From assembly GCA_937871145.1 (NCBI GenBank), contig CALMXN010000275.1:1-7378 (forward strand): DNA of 7,378 bases, written 5' to 3'. A program made the position numbers and the translations under genes. Shown in pieces: positions 1 through 6,203 of this stretch. Numbering within the stretch: the stretch's first letter is position 1; each line of letters opens with the position of its first letter. The notes under the pieces were generated by a model. It did not search any database, had not been told where the DNA came from, and worked only from the letters and a program-made list of their open reading frames with translations. The DNA comes from an uncultured Clostridia bacterium. Its GTDB lineage: Bacteria > Bacillota > Clostridia > Oscillospirales > Ruminococcaceae.

Positions 1-550
1 GAAAAAAAGTGAAGCGAGAGTTCTTGCTGATTCAAGTAATCTTGTCAATGCAAATAAGCCCGACAGCCAGGATATATGCTTTGTTCCTGACGGTGATTAT
101 GCAAGATTTATTGAGGAATATACAGGAGTAAAACAAAAAGAAGGTAACTTCATTGACACAAAAGGCAATGTTTTAGGCACACATAAGGGAATATCCCACT
201 ACACAATAGGTCAGCGAAAAGGTCTTGGTATTGCAATGGGAAAGCCTGTTTATGTTGCCGGAATCAATCCTGAGGACAACACTGTTGTTCTTGGTGACGA
301 GAACGAACTGATGAGTACTACTCTTATTGCAACAGACGTAAATCTTATTTCAATAGAAAAACTTGACAACCCTTTAAAATGCAAGGCAAGGACACGCTAT
401 AAGCAGGTTGAACAGCCTTGCACTATATCGCAGAATTATGACGGAACTGTACTTGTGGTGTTTGATAACCCGCAACGTGCATTCACTCCCGGTCAGGCGG
501 TCGTATTCTATGATGATGATATTGTCATCGGTGGTGGAACAATAATATAG
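1..550 (+). CDS. mnmA: tRNA-specific 2-thiouridylase MnmA, C-terminal half (5' end missing)
   Basis: MnmA makes the 2-thiouridine at wobble position 34 of tRNAs for Lys, Glu and Gln, activating the base with ATP and taking sulfur from a cysteine-desulfurase relay in the cytoplasm. The reading frame is open from base 2 to the TAG at 548-550, giving 182 residues of a protein usually about 350-370 long. The N-terminal ATP-binding PP-loop and the first catalytic cysteine therefore lie left of the window. Visible hallmarks are KPDSQDICFVPDGDY, whose cysteine (codon 77-79) is the second catalytic, persulfide-carrying Cys of the family, then GxHxG followed by YTIGQRKGLGIA, and a C-terminal beta-barrel domain ending in FTPGQAVVFYDDDIVIGGG. 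An ATG at 236 is internal and is not the start, because the homologous sequence continues well upstream of it. The gene converges on the transglutaminase-like gene and shares a terminator with it. The identification is secure. Confidence 0.95.
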   Translation, partial: KKSEARVLADSSNLVNANKPDSQDICFVPDGDYARFIEEYTGVKQKEGNFIDTKGNVLGTHKGISHYTIGQRKGLGIAMGKPVYVAGINPEDNTVVLGDENELMSTTLIATDVNLISIEKLDNPLKCKARTRYKQVEQPCTISQNYDGTVLVVFDNPQRAFTPGQAVVFYDDDIVIGGGTII

Positions 551-553
551 AGA

Positions 554-585
554 AAATCCCGTGAAAATCTTCACGGGATTTTTTT
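554..585. terminator. Intrinsic terminator between convergent genes (likely bidirectional)
   Basis: A 12-bp perfect stem pairs 554-565 (AAATCCCGTGAA) with 570-581 around a 4-base AATC loop. It is followed on the + strand by a T run (579-585), which makes it a good terminator for mnmA. Read on the minus strand the same stem is followed by only about four T's (complement of 553-556), so termination of the transglutaminase-like gene, whose stop codon lies at 584-586, would be weaker. The hairpin fills most of the 33-base gap between the two converging genes. Confidence 0.9.
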
Positions 586-1912
586 AATTAACTATGTAAC
601 TTATATCAATTTCAAGGCTTGTTGACGGACTGGAACGTACAGAGCTGAATGTTTTACTTCCTAATGCCTGATCGAGAATGAGAAAAATGTCACCATTGTT
701 GCACAGCATCTTACTATAAATATCATTCTTGACGCTTTGGTTAGCAGCCTTTATTCTTATTACCTTTTCGCCACCTGAAATATTTTTCTTAGCCTCAGCC
801 AGTACTATTGCCTTAGCCTGAGTATAACTACTTGCAACAAGACCATTATGATAATAATAGTTCGCTGCTGTCGCAGACGCGAATGGAACATTTAACGGAG
901 TATTCTCTATAACGTGATCCGCTTTAATCTGTGCTGTTGTTATATTAAAGTATGAATATCCAATGGAATCATTCCCGTTTAATGTTGCATCATCCCACGT
1001 AACATCCATATGGTACCATTGTCCGTTGCACTTGACCATATTCCACATATGAGGCTCGCCCTTACCCTTACCAGTAACAAGCAGAGCTTCAACGCCAACC
1101 TCATTACAAAGCAACGAGAATGCCTTTGCGTAGCCCTCACATACAGCTGAGCCCTCAACAAGTGCTCCATATGCAGTAAATGATGTCGGATATGCGTCAG
1201 CGTTTGATACAGCGTTATTATTGTATCTGCAGTGATTGATTATGTAATCGTGTATGTATTTTACCTTATCATAATCTGAAGTTTTAGGTATACCCGCTTT
1301 GATTGAATTTACCTTGCTTTTCAATGTGGCGGTCTTACTGTCACCAACCGACTTTGAATACGGGAATTCAAGTTTGACTGCTGTTATTACTCCTGACTGT
1401 GAATAATAACTATATGTAAATGACATCGGAGCATTAACACTGTAATAATTCAGATCCTTTGCAATACAGTAAACTTCTTTTAATTGATCTGGTGTTATTG
1501 AAACATTTATAGGTGTATTTGATGTTCCATTTATGATAGCATCTGAAAGCTTGTTGTAAACTTCTTTCTGTGCACTGTTAAAATTGTAATAACTTAATAT
1601 CGGCGATGCTTTTGTTTGCGTTACAGACGGAGCTTTTGTAGTAGCAACAATAACCTTTTTTTTTGTTGTCTTACCAGTTGTAGTAGCTTTTTTGTTTGGT
1701 GTTGTAGTCGTCGGCTTTACTGTTGTTTTTTTCGTATCAGTATTGCTACTATCATTGGTTGAATCAGATATCGAACTGTCCGAGGACGACACAAGTTCCA
1801 GTGTTTTCTTATCCTCAGGACTACGTCTTGTGAGGTACCATGCTCCACCAACAATAAGAAGAGCTATTACAATGCTTAATATTAATTTTACGCTACCAGA
1901 TTTCTGCTCCAT
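584..1912 (-). CDS. Membrane-anchored transglutaminase-like (papain-fold) protein
   Basis: 442 residues. One hydrophobic helix (about 9-27) is followed by RR and no lipobox, so it is most likely a signal anchor leaving the rest outside the cell. Residues about 40-105 form a low-complexity Ser/Thr/Lys/Asp linker of the kind that spans a cell wall. The folded part includes a transglutaminase-like core at about 210-310 with the expected catalytic triad: Cys258 in GSAVCEGYAKAFSLL, His288 in GEPHMWNMV, and Asp303 in WYHMDVTWDD. Enzymes of this superfamily crosslink, hydrolyse or transfer at amide bonds; the substrate here cannot be read from sequence, and cell-wall peptide or surface protein is only a guess. 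The C-terminal ~130 residues show no domain I recognise. The start is supported by GAGGTG five bases upstream of ATG. It follows the CNNM/CBS gene by 21 bases, so the two are probably cotranscribed. Confidence 0.85.
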   Translation of the reverse strand: MEQKSGSVKLILSIVIALLIVGGAWYLTRRSPEDKKTLELVSSSDSSISDSTNDSSNTDTKKTTVKPTTTTPNKKATTTGKTTKKKVIVATTKAPSVTQTKASPILSYYNFNSAQKEVYNKLSDAIINGTSNTPINVSITPDQLKEVYCIAKDLNYYSVNAPMSFTYSYYSQSGVITAVKLEFPYSKSVGDSKTATLKSKVNSIKAGIPKTSDYDKVKYIHDYIINHCRYNNNAVSNADAYPTSFTAYGALVEGSAVCEGYAKAFSLLCNEVGVEALLVTGKGKGEPHMWNMVKCNGQWYHMDVTWDDATLNGNDSIGYSYFNITTAQIKADHVIENTPLNVPFASATAANYYYHNGLVASSYTQAKAIVLAEAKKNISGGEKVIRIKAANQSVKNDIYSKMLCNNGDIFLILDQALGSKTFSSVRSSPSTSLEIDISYIVN

Positions 1913-1933
1913 TGCAGCACCTCATTTTTCGAT

Positions 1934-3262
1934 TTATTCATCTTCGATTTCCTCAATAACTATTTCTGCTTTGAGCTTTACAATTCTCTTATCATCCATT
2001 GAAAGAACCGTAAAAATTATTCCATTGTGTAAAATCGCAGGCTTTTCATTCTCAGCCGGAATATATCCAAGAATATCAATCATAAGCCCGCTCATTGTAT
2101 CATATTCGTGATCCTCAGAAAGCTCAATTCCGAGTTCTTCAAAAATAACCTCGGGATCAGCTGTTCCTGAAATTTCATAGGTTGTGTCATTAATTCTGAC
2201 AAAGTCTTCAACCTCATCATCATATTCGTCCTGAATGTTTCCGACGATTGCTTCAAGGAGATCTTCCATTGAAACAAGTCCTGCTGTTCCGCCATATTCA
2301 TCAACAACGACAGCAATCTGTGCTTTTGCTGATGTGAATTCCTTGAAAAGCTCACGGCAGTGATTTGTCTGTGGTACATACATGACATCTCTCATGAAAT
2401 CGGATATTGAAGCCTTTTCAGTTTCATTTGTATTTATTAAAACAAGTAAATCTTTTATATAAACAATTCCTATAATATTATCAATGCTGTTTTCATAAAC
2501 AGGAATTCTTGAAAATCCGTGACTTACAGAGGCATTGACGACTTCTCTGATGGAAGTGTTCTTTTCAACGCCGATAATATTTGTTCTGTGCGTCATTACA
2601 TCAGAAATAACAAGGTCGTCAAACTCGAAAATGTTATTTATCATTTCCTTCTGACTTTCCTCAATAGCACCTGTTTCATTGACAGCGTCAACCATCATCA
2701 GAATTTCTTCTTCTGTTACCGCCTGATTTTTACTTGAAGATGAAAAGCCGAATATCTTCCCCAGCACGCTTGTAAAAATATGAATAAGCGCTGTAAGCGG
2801 AAGCATTATTATTACAATTGCTTTTAACACTCCACTGACTTTTATGGCAAAGCCCATGCTGTTCTGCTGTGCGATTTTCTTCGGGATATTATCACCGAAG
2901 GCTGAAACTAAAACTGTTGTAACAATAACAATAATAAGAATTGTAAGAACATCAACAGTCTTCTTGTTGTCGCATATATTCAGAAGCTTTTTTTCAAGTG
3001 GTGAAAAGAATGACAGTGATGCAACAATAGCAACTGTTACTGCTGTCAACGCTTTGAAAACTGATAATGAAATAATCAGTCTGTTTGGTCTTGAAAGAAC
3101 TTTTACAAGCCTTTGTGCAGGCTTTTCCCTCTCAGCCAATTTTTTAAGTTTTGCATCGTTGACTTCTATTACTGCACTTTCACACGCAGCAATAAAGCCT
3201 TTAATCAGAATTAAAACAAATCCGATAATTAAGCCGATACACATTCGACTCGGGTCGTCCAT
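1934..3262 (-). CDS. CNNM/CorC (HlyC) family membrane protein with CBS domain pair
   Basis: 442 residues in the standard family order: a DUF21/CNNM transmembrane domain (about 1-175, with helices near 8-25, 62-86, 103-122 and 143-167), two CBS domains (about 217-275 and 285-342) and a C-terminal CorC_HlyC domain (about 352-435). The clearest signature is DEYGGTAGLVSMEDLLEAIVGNI at 321-343; SRIPVYENSIDNIIGIVYIKDLL at 251-273 is a typical first CBS. Characterised relatives export Mg2+ or affect Mg2+/Co2+ resistance, with CBS domains binding ATP-Mg; the older 'hemolysin' label is misleading. The membrane domain is divergent: the usual Gly-Asn after the second helix is Phe69-Lys70, and the usual GE-x-x-PK is GDNIPK (123-128), so transport activity should not be assumed. 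ATG at 3260-3262 is preceded by AAAGGGG at 7 bases. It is first in a unit with the transglutaminase-like gene. Confidence 0.88.
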   Translation of the reverse strand: MDDPSRMCIGLIIGFVLILIKGFIAACESAVIEVNDAKLKKLAEREKPAQRLVKVLSRPNRLIISLSVFKALTAVTVAIVASLSFFSPLEKKLLNICDNKKTVDVLTILIIVIVTTVLVSAFGDNIPKKIAQQNSMGFAIKVSGVLKAIVIIMLPLTALIHIFTSVLGKIFGFSSSSKNQAVTEEEILMMVDAVNETGAIEESQKEMINNIFEFDDLVISDVMTHRTNIIGVEKNTSIREVVNASVSHGFSRIPVYENSIDNIIGIVYIKDLLVLINTNETEKASISDFMRDVMYVPQTNHCRELFKEFTSAKAQIAVVVDEYGGTAGLVSMEDLLEAIVGNIQDEYDDEVEDFVRINDTTYEISGTADPEVIFEELGIELSEDHEYDTMSGLMIDILGYIPAENEKPAILHNGIIFTVLSMDDKRIVKLKAEIVIEEIEDE

Positions 3263-3290
3263 ATATTATCCCCTTTCGTTCATTAAGTAT

Positions 3291-3319
3291 ATTTTATATT
3301 TTTTATATAACTATGTCAA
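3291..3319 (-). promoter_or_regulatory. Sigma-A-type promoter for the CNNM/transglutaminase unit
   Basis: On the minus strand TTGACA (complement of 3314-3319, perfect -35) is separated by 17 bases from TAAAAT (complement of 3291-3296, 5 of 6). It lies about 30 bases upstream of the gene start and downstream of the lipoprotein gene's terminator, so this unit is transcribed independently of the lipoprotein. Confidence 0.8.
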
Positions 3320-3360
3320 TTGGATATCTGCAATTTTTTCCCAAAATGTGATTACAGTTT

Positions 3361-3393
3361 AATTACAAAAAGAGGAAGCCCAGGCTTCCTCTT
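3361..3393 (-). terminator. Intrinsic terminator of the BtuF-like lipoprotein gene
   Basis: A 10-bp stem pairs 3370-3379 (AAGAGGAAGC) with 3384-3393 (GCTTCCTCTT) around a CCAG loop. On the minus strand it is followed by TTTTGTAATT. It starts 10 bases beyond the stop codon at 3403-3405. The T tract is short, so read-through into the next unit is possible. Confidence 0.8.
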
Positions 3394-3402
3394 AACAAGA
3401 CT

Positions 3403-4326
3403 TTATTTTTCTGTGTTACCGCCTTTGGTTTCATTGCCGGATTCCGATGATAATGCCTTATCAATATCCTCAATAACTGTCTTTGTCCGAACAGTCGGTT
3501 TCTCAAAATAAGTATTGTCAATCTTAATAAGCTTGACATTTGGTGCTGTCAGAAGCTTTACGATATTCGCAGGAAGCTTGGCTGAATCAATCTTATCGGA
3601 AATGAAAATTGTATCAGGTTTAGCAGCAACAATTTCATTAGCTGTCATAGCATAGCTTATCTTGTTCTTTGCAATATTTTCCCCGAAAATGCCGAGTATA
3701 TCACTTTCAAGTGTATCACCTGTTGCAACAGCCATCTGCTCTGATAGTATGTATACAAACTTCTTGCCGTACTTTTTTTCGCCTGTTTTTCTCATTTCTG
3801 TATCAAGTGGCTTGAGAGCCTTTTCAACAGCAATGTCTGACTTGATATTTCCCAGGAAAACTTTTGCCATTGCGCCATAAACGTCAATGAATTCATTAAA
3901 GCTCCTTGGTGAAGGAATTACAAGAACCTTTATTCCATTTTTCTCAAGTGATGCCTTGTCTATGGTTGCGACAGGGCTCTGTGTTATAACAATATCAGGC
4001 TTGAGGCTTATGATAGCTTCAATATCAGGCGTTGCAGGACTTCCGACGGATTTTATGTCAGCTACATTTTCAGGATAACTGCAATAATCGCTTCTTCCGA
4101 TAAGCTTCTTTTCAAGCCCAAACTCATATATGACTTCAGTAAGTGCAGGTGATAGACTGACAACCTTTTTTGGTGATGACGTAATAGTAACATCATTTAT
4201 TGTAACAGGATAATCGCTGTCATATCCGTTTTTTATGTAATCAGGATTTCTCTTTTCTATCTTTGAGCACGATGTTAAAGCAAAAAGCATTGTTACACTC
4301 AATAATAAAACAATAAACCTTTTCAA
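3403..4326 (-). CDS. BtuF-like ABC-transporter substrate-binding lipoprotein
   Basis: 307 residues. A signal peptide runs from 1 to 19 with lipobox ALTSC, so Cys20 would be lipidated and the protein held on the outer face of the membrane. The mature part is a helical-backbone metal-receptor (periplasmic binding protein 2) fold. Residues 54-86 (KVVSLSPALTEVIYEFGLEK..LIGRSDYCSYPE) closely resemble the opening of BtuF, and 101-117 (DIEAIISLKPDIVITQS) is the conserved second strand-helix unit. This family delivers cobalamin, haem or ferric siderophores to ABC importers; vitamin B12 is my best guess, not proven. No permease or ATPase gene is adjacent, so it must work with a transporter encoded elsewhere. 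The start is TTG (4324-4326), chosen because AAAGGAG lies 7 bases upstream and because the next Met, residue 13, would destroy the signal peptide. The tail after residue about 291 is Ser/Gly/Lys-rich and probably disordered. Confidence 0.85.
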   Translation of the reverse strand: MKRFIVLLLSVTMLFALTSCSKIEKRNPDYIKNGYDSDYPVTINDVTITSSPKKVVSLSPALTEVIYEFGLEKKLIGRSDYCSYPENVADIKSVGSPATPDIEAIISLKPDIVITQSPVATIDKASLEKNGIKVLVIPSPRSFNEFIDVYGAMAKVFLGNIKSDIAVEKALKPLDTEMRKTGEKKYGKKFVYILSEQMAVATGDTLESDILGIFGENIAKNKISYAMTANEIVAAKPDTIFISDKIDSAKLPANIVKLLTAPNVKLIKIDNTYFEKPTVRTKTVIEDIDKALSSESGNETKGGNTEK

Positions 4327-4333
4327 ATAAATG

Positions 4334-4340
4334 CTCCTTT
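4334..4340 (-). promoter_or_regulatory. Ribosome binding site deciding the TTG start of the lipoprotein
   Basis: AAAGGAG on the minus strand, 7 bases before the TTG at 4326-4324. No ATG or GTG is available at a suitable distance, so this site together with the intact lipobox fixes the start. Confidence 0.75.
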
Positions 4341-4355
4341 TATCTGTTTTATTCT

Positions 4356-4384
4356 ATAATACTACAATTTACATCAAATTGCAA
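4356..4384 (-). promoter_or_regulatory. Probable promoter of the BtuF-like lipoprotein gene
   Basis: On the minus strand TTGCAA (4384-4379, 4 of 6) is separated by 17 bases from TATTAT (4361-4356, 5 of 6). The predicted leader is only about 23 bases, too short for a riboswitch. DNA upstream (4385-4427) is very AT-rich, with a long pyrimidine run on the + strand, and could act as an UP element. Confidence 0.55.
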
Positions 4385-4457
4385 ATAACAAATTATACTA
4401 CTTTTCTTGTATCTTTTTCTTTTTTACAGTTTAAGTGTTATTGTTTATCATTAAGTC

Positions 4458-4486
4458 TTGACGGGTTGACTGAAACTAACTATAAT
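4458..4486 (+). promoter_or_regulatory. Sigma-A-type promoter of the ilv operon
   Basis: TTGACG (4458-4463, 5 of 6) is separated by 17 bases from TATAAT (4481-4486, perfect). Transcription would begin near 4493, giving a leader of about 80 bases before ilvB. A second, poorer pair (TTGACT at 4466 with TATAGT at 4491) has 19-base spacing. Confidence 0.82.
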
Positions 4487-4510
4487 TAAATATAGTATTG
4501 TTACATATAA

Positions 4511-4559
4511 TGAAGTGACAAGCCACCATAAATCACTTTATTAAATTTACTCGTGGTGG
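4511..4559 (+). promoter_or_regulatory. Possible pseudoknot in the ilvB leader
   Basis: Two helices can form in H-type pseudoknot order. Stem 1 pairs 4511-4518 (TGAAGTGA) with 4533-4540 (TCACTTTA), 8 bp including one G-U. Stem 2 pairs 4523-4529 (CCACCAT) inside the first loop with 4553-4559 (GTGGTGG), 7 bp including one U-G. The connecting loops are 4, 3 and 12 bases, which is sterically reasonable. The 3' strand ends 6 bases before the ilvB Shine-Dalgarno GGAG (4566-4569). It matches no riboswitch class I recognise, and formation is a hypothesis from one sequence. Confidence 0.35.
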
Positions 4560-4574
4560 AGAAATGGAGTTCGG

Positions 4575-6185
4575 ATGATTAAAGCAAGTGAAGCTATGGT
4601 AAAGTGCCTTGAAATGGAGAATACCAAAGTCGTGTTTGGTTATCCGGGCGCTGCAATCTGTCCGTTCTATGATGCACTTTCAAAATCGGATATACGTCAT
4701 ATTCTTGTCCGTCACGAAGTAAACTCCGGTCACTCCGCAAGCGGTTATGCAAGGATAACAGGCAAGCCTGCTGTATGTATTGCTACATCAGGGCCAGGCG
4801 CAACAAACCTTATTACTGCTATTGCAACAGCATATATGGATTCAATTCCACTTATTATAATAACAGGTCAGGTCAGCACTGACCAGATTGGCAGGGACGT
4901 TTTTCAGGAGGCTGACATAACAGGTGCTGCTGAGCCTTTTGTCAAGCACAGCTATCTTGTTAAAGATGCAAATGAAATCCCGAGAATTTTAAAGGAAGCT
5001 TTCTTCATAGCAGGGAGTGGACGGCCAGGCCCTGTACTTATTGATATCCCTGTTGATGTTCAGAATGAAGAAATTGATTTTACATATCCAAAAACTATTG
5101 AAATAAGGAGCTATAAGCCGACCGTTACGGGCAATAAGCTCCAGATAAAGCGAATATGCGAGGCACTGAAAAAATCAAAGCAACCCCTTATCTGTGCCGG
5201 TGGTGGTGTTTTTGCCTCCAATGCCGGTGAAGGTGTAACTACCCTTTCAGAAAAATGTCAGATTCCTGTCATAACAACAATGATGGGAATATCAAGTGTT
5301 TCAACACAATACCCGCTTTATTTCGGTATGCTTGGAATGATGGGAACAAAAGCTGCAAACTATGCAGTAAATGAATGTGACCTTCTTATTCTTATAGGTG
5401 CAAGAGTCGGCAACAGGGCAGTAAAATCACCTATAAAGCTCCAGCAGACCACAAAGATAATACATATTGATATTGACCCTGCTGAAATCGGCAAAAACAT
5501 GGCTGTTGATATTCCGGTAGTCGGTGATGCAAAAACAATTCTTGCACAGATTACTGAACATATCACAAAATCCGAACACAAGCAATGGATTGAAAAAATA
5601 TCTTCTCTTGTCCCACTTAATACTGAATTTGAATCACAGAAAAATTATATAAATCCACAAAAGCTTATTTCCACTCTTTCAAAAAAGCTACCTGAGGATG
5701 CAGTTATTGTTGCCGATGTCGGACTCAATCAGATATGGACTGCAAGCAACTTCAATGTAAAAAACGGTCGTTTTCTTACATCTGGCGGTATGGGAACAAT
5801 GGGTTATTCCATTCCGGCGGCAATAGGAGCAAAGCTTGCTGATGAAAAGCGTACTGTTGTTGCTGTATGTGGTGATGGTTCCTTCCAGATGCAGATGATG
5901 GAACTTGCCACTGCTGTTCAGCATAATGTTGATATAAAGATAATTATTATGAAAAACAATTGTCTTGGCATGGTTTCTGAGTTTCAACACACAAATTTCA
6001 ATAATAACCAGACAGCAGTTTCCCTTGATGGAGGTCCTGATTTTATAAAGCTTGCTCATGCTTATGGCATTGAAGCTACTGCTATAACAAATGATTCAGA
6101 TGCAGAAAAAGCTGTTGACAGGTTAGTTGCTTCGGAAGGGCTGTTCCTTCTTGAATGCAACGTTAACCCTGAATACGGTATATAA
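4575..6185 (+). CDS. ilvB: Acetolactate (acetohydroxyacid) synthase, catalytic subunit
   Basis: IlvB condenses two pyruvates to 2-acetolactate, or pyruvate with 2-oxobutyrate to acetohydroxybutyrate, using thiamine diphosphate (ThDP); this is the first common step to Val, Leu and Ile. 536 residues in the usual three-domain order: a Pyr domain (1-165) with catalytic Glu48 in RHE, SGPGATN at 72-78, TGQV at 97-100 and DVFQEADITG at 108-117; a central FAD-type domain (about 190-330); and a PP domain with the ThDP/Mg motif GDGSFQ (433-438) to KNN (460-462). Several near-invariant positions differ from consensus: DIPVDVQ for DIPKDVQ, GMLGMMG for GMLGMHG, GARVGNR for GxRFDDR, and GMVSEFQ for GMVxQWQ. 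The protein stops at NPEYGI, short of the usual ~20-residue C-terminal tail. The partner subunit IlvN in the same operon argues for a biosynthetic enzyme over catabolic AlsS. ATG is preceded by TGGAG at 5 bases. Two stop codons in tandem (TAATAA) end the gene. Confidence 0.92.
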   Translation: MIKASEAMVKCLEMENTKVVFGYPGAAICPFYDALSKSDIRHILVRHEVNSGHSASGYARITGKPAVCIATSGPGATNLITAIATAYMDSIPLIIITGQVSTDQIGRDVFQEADITGAAEPFVKHSYLVKDANEIPRILKEAFFIAGSGRPGPVLIDIPVDVQNEEIDFTYPKTIEIRSYKPTVTGNKLQIKRICEALKKSKQPLICAGGGVFASNAGEGVTTLSEKCQIPVITTMMGISSVSTQYPLYFGMLGMMGTKAANYAVNECDLLILIGARVGNRAVKSPIKLQQTTKIIHIDIDPAEIGKNMAVDIPVVGDAKTILAQITEHITKSEHKQWIEKISSLVPLNTEFESQKNYINPQKLISTLSKKLPEDAVIVADVGLNQIWTASNFNVKNGRFLTSGGMGTMGYSIPAAIGAKLADEKRTVVAVCGDGSFQMQMMELATAVQHNVDIKIIIMKNNCLGMVSEFQHTNFNNNQTAVSLDGGPDFIKLAHAYGIEATAITNDSDAEKAVDRLVASEGLFLLECNVNPEYGI

Positions 6186-6203
6186 TAAACAGGAGGAAAT
6201 ATA

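Noticed and set aside
236..550. A separate 104-residue gene at the left end
   Set aside because: The same frame is open to the left edge and encodes the conserved MnmA catalytic-Cys region, so the ATG at 236 is internal.
1692..2111. 139-codon + strand frame across the transglutaminase/CNNM junction
   Set aside because: It is antisense to two real genes. Its composition (Val/Ser/Ile-rich) is that of translated antisense to a Thr/Lys-rich linker.
2844..3362. 172-codon open frame on the + strand opposite the CNNM gene
   Set aside because: It is antisense to a well-supported gene, has no convincing ribosome binding site and resembles no protein family. It is a frame shadow.
4327..4457. Cobalamin riboswitch upstream of the BtuF-like gene
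   Set aside because: The predicted promoter leaves a leader of about 23 bases, and no B12-box sequence is visible on the minus strand.
4493..4574. T-box riboswitch or leader-peptide attenuator for the ilv operon
   Set aside because: The leader is only about 80 bases, with no T-box sequence, no terminator hairpin and no run of Val/Leu/Ile codons.
4510..4578. Tiny upstream frames in the ilvB leader: ATG AAG TGA at 4510-4518, and ATG GAG TTC GGA TGA at 4564-4578 whose stop overlaps the ilvB start
   Set aside because: Neither has a properly spaced ribosome binding site. The second overlaps the Shine-Dalgarno of ilvB itself. Both are expected by chance.
5688..6059. 123-codon minus-strand frame inside ilvB
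   Set aside because: It lies opposite the ThDP-binding domain of ilvB and has no start signals or family resemblance.
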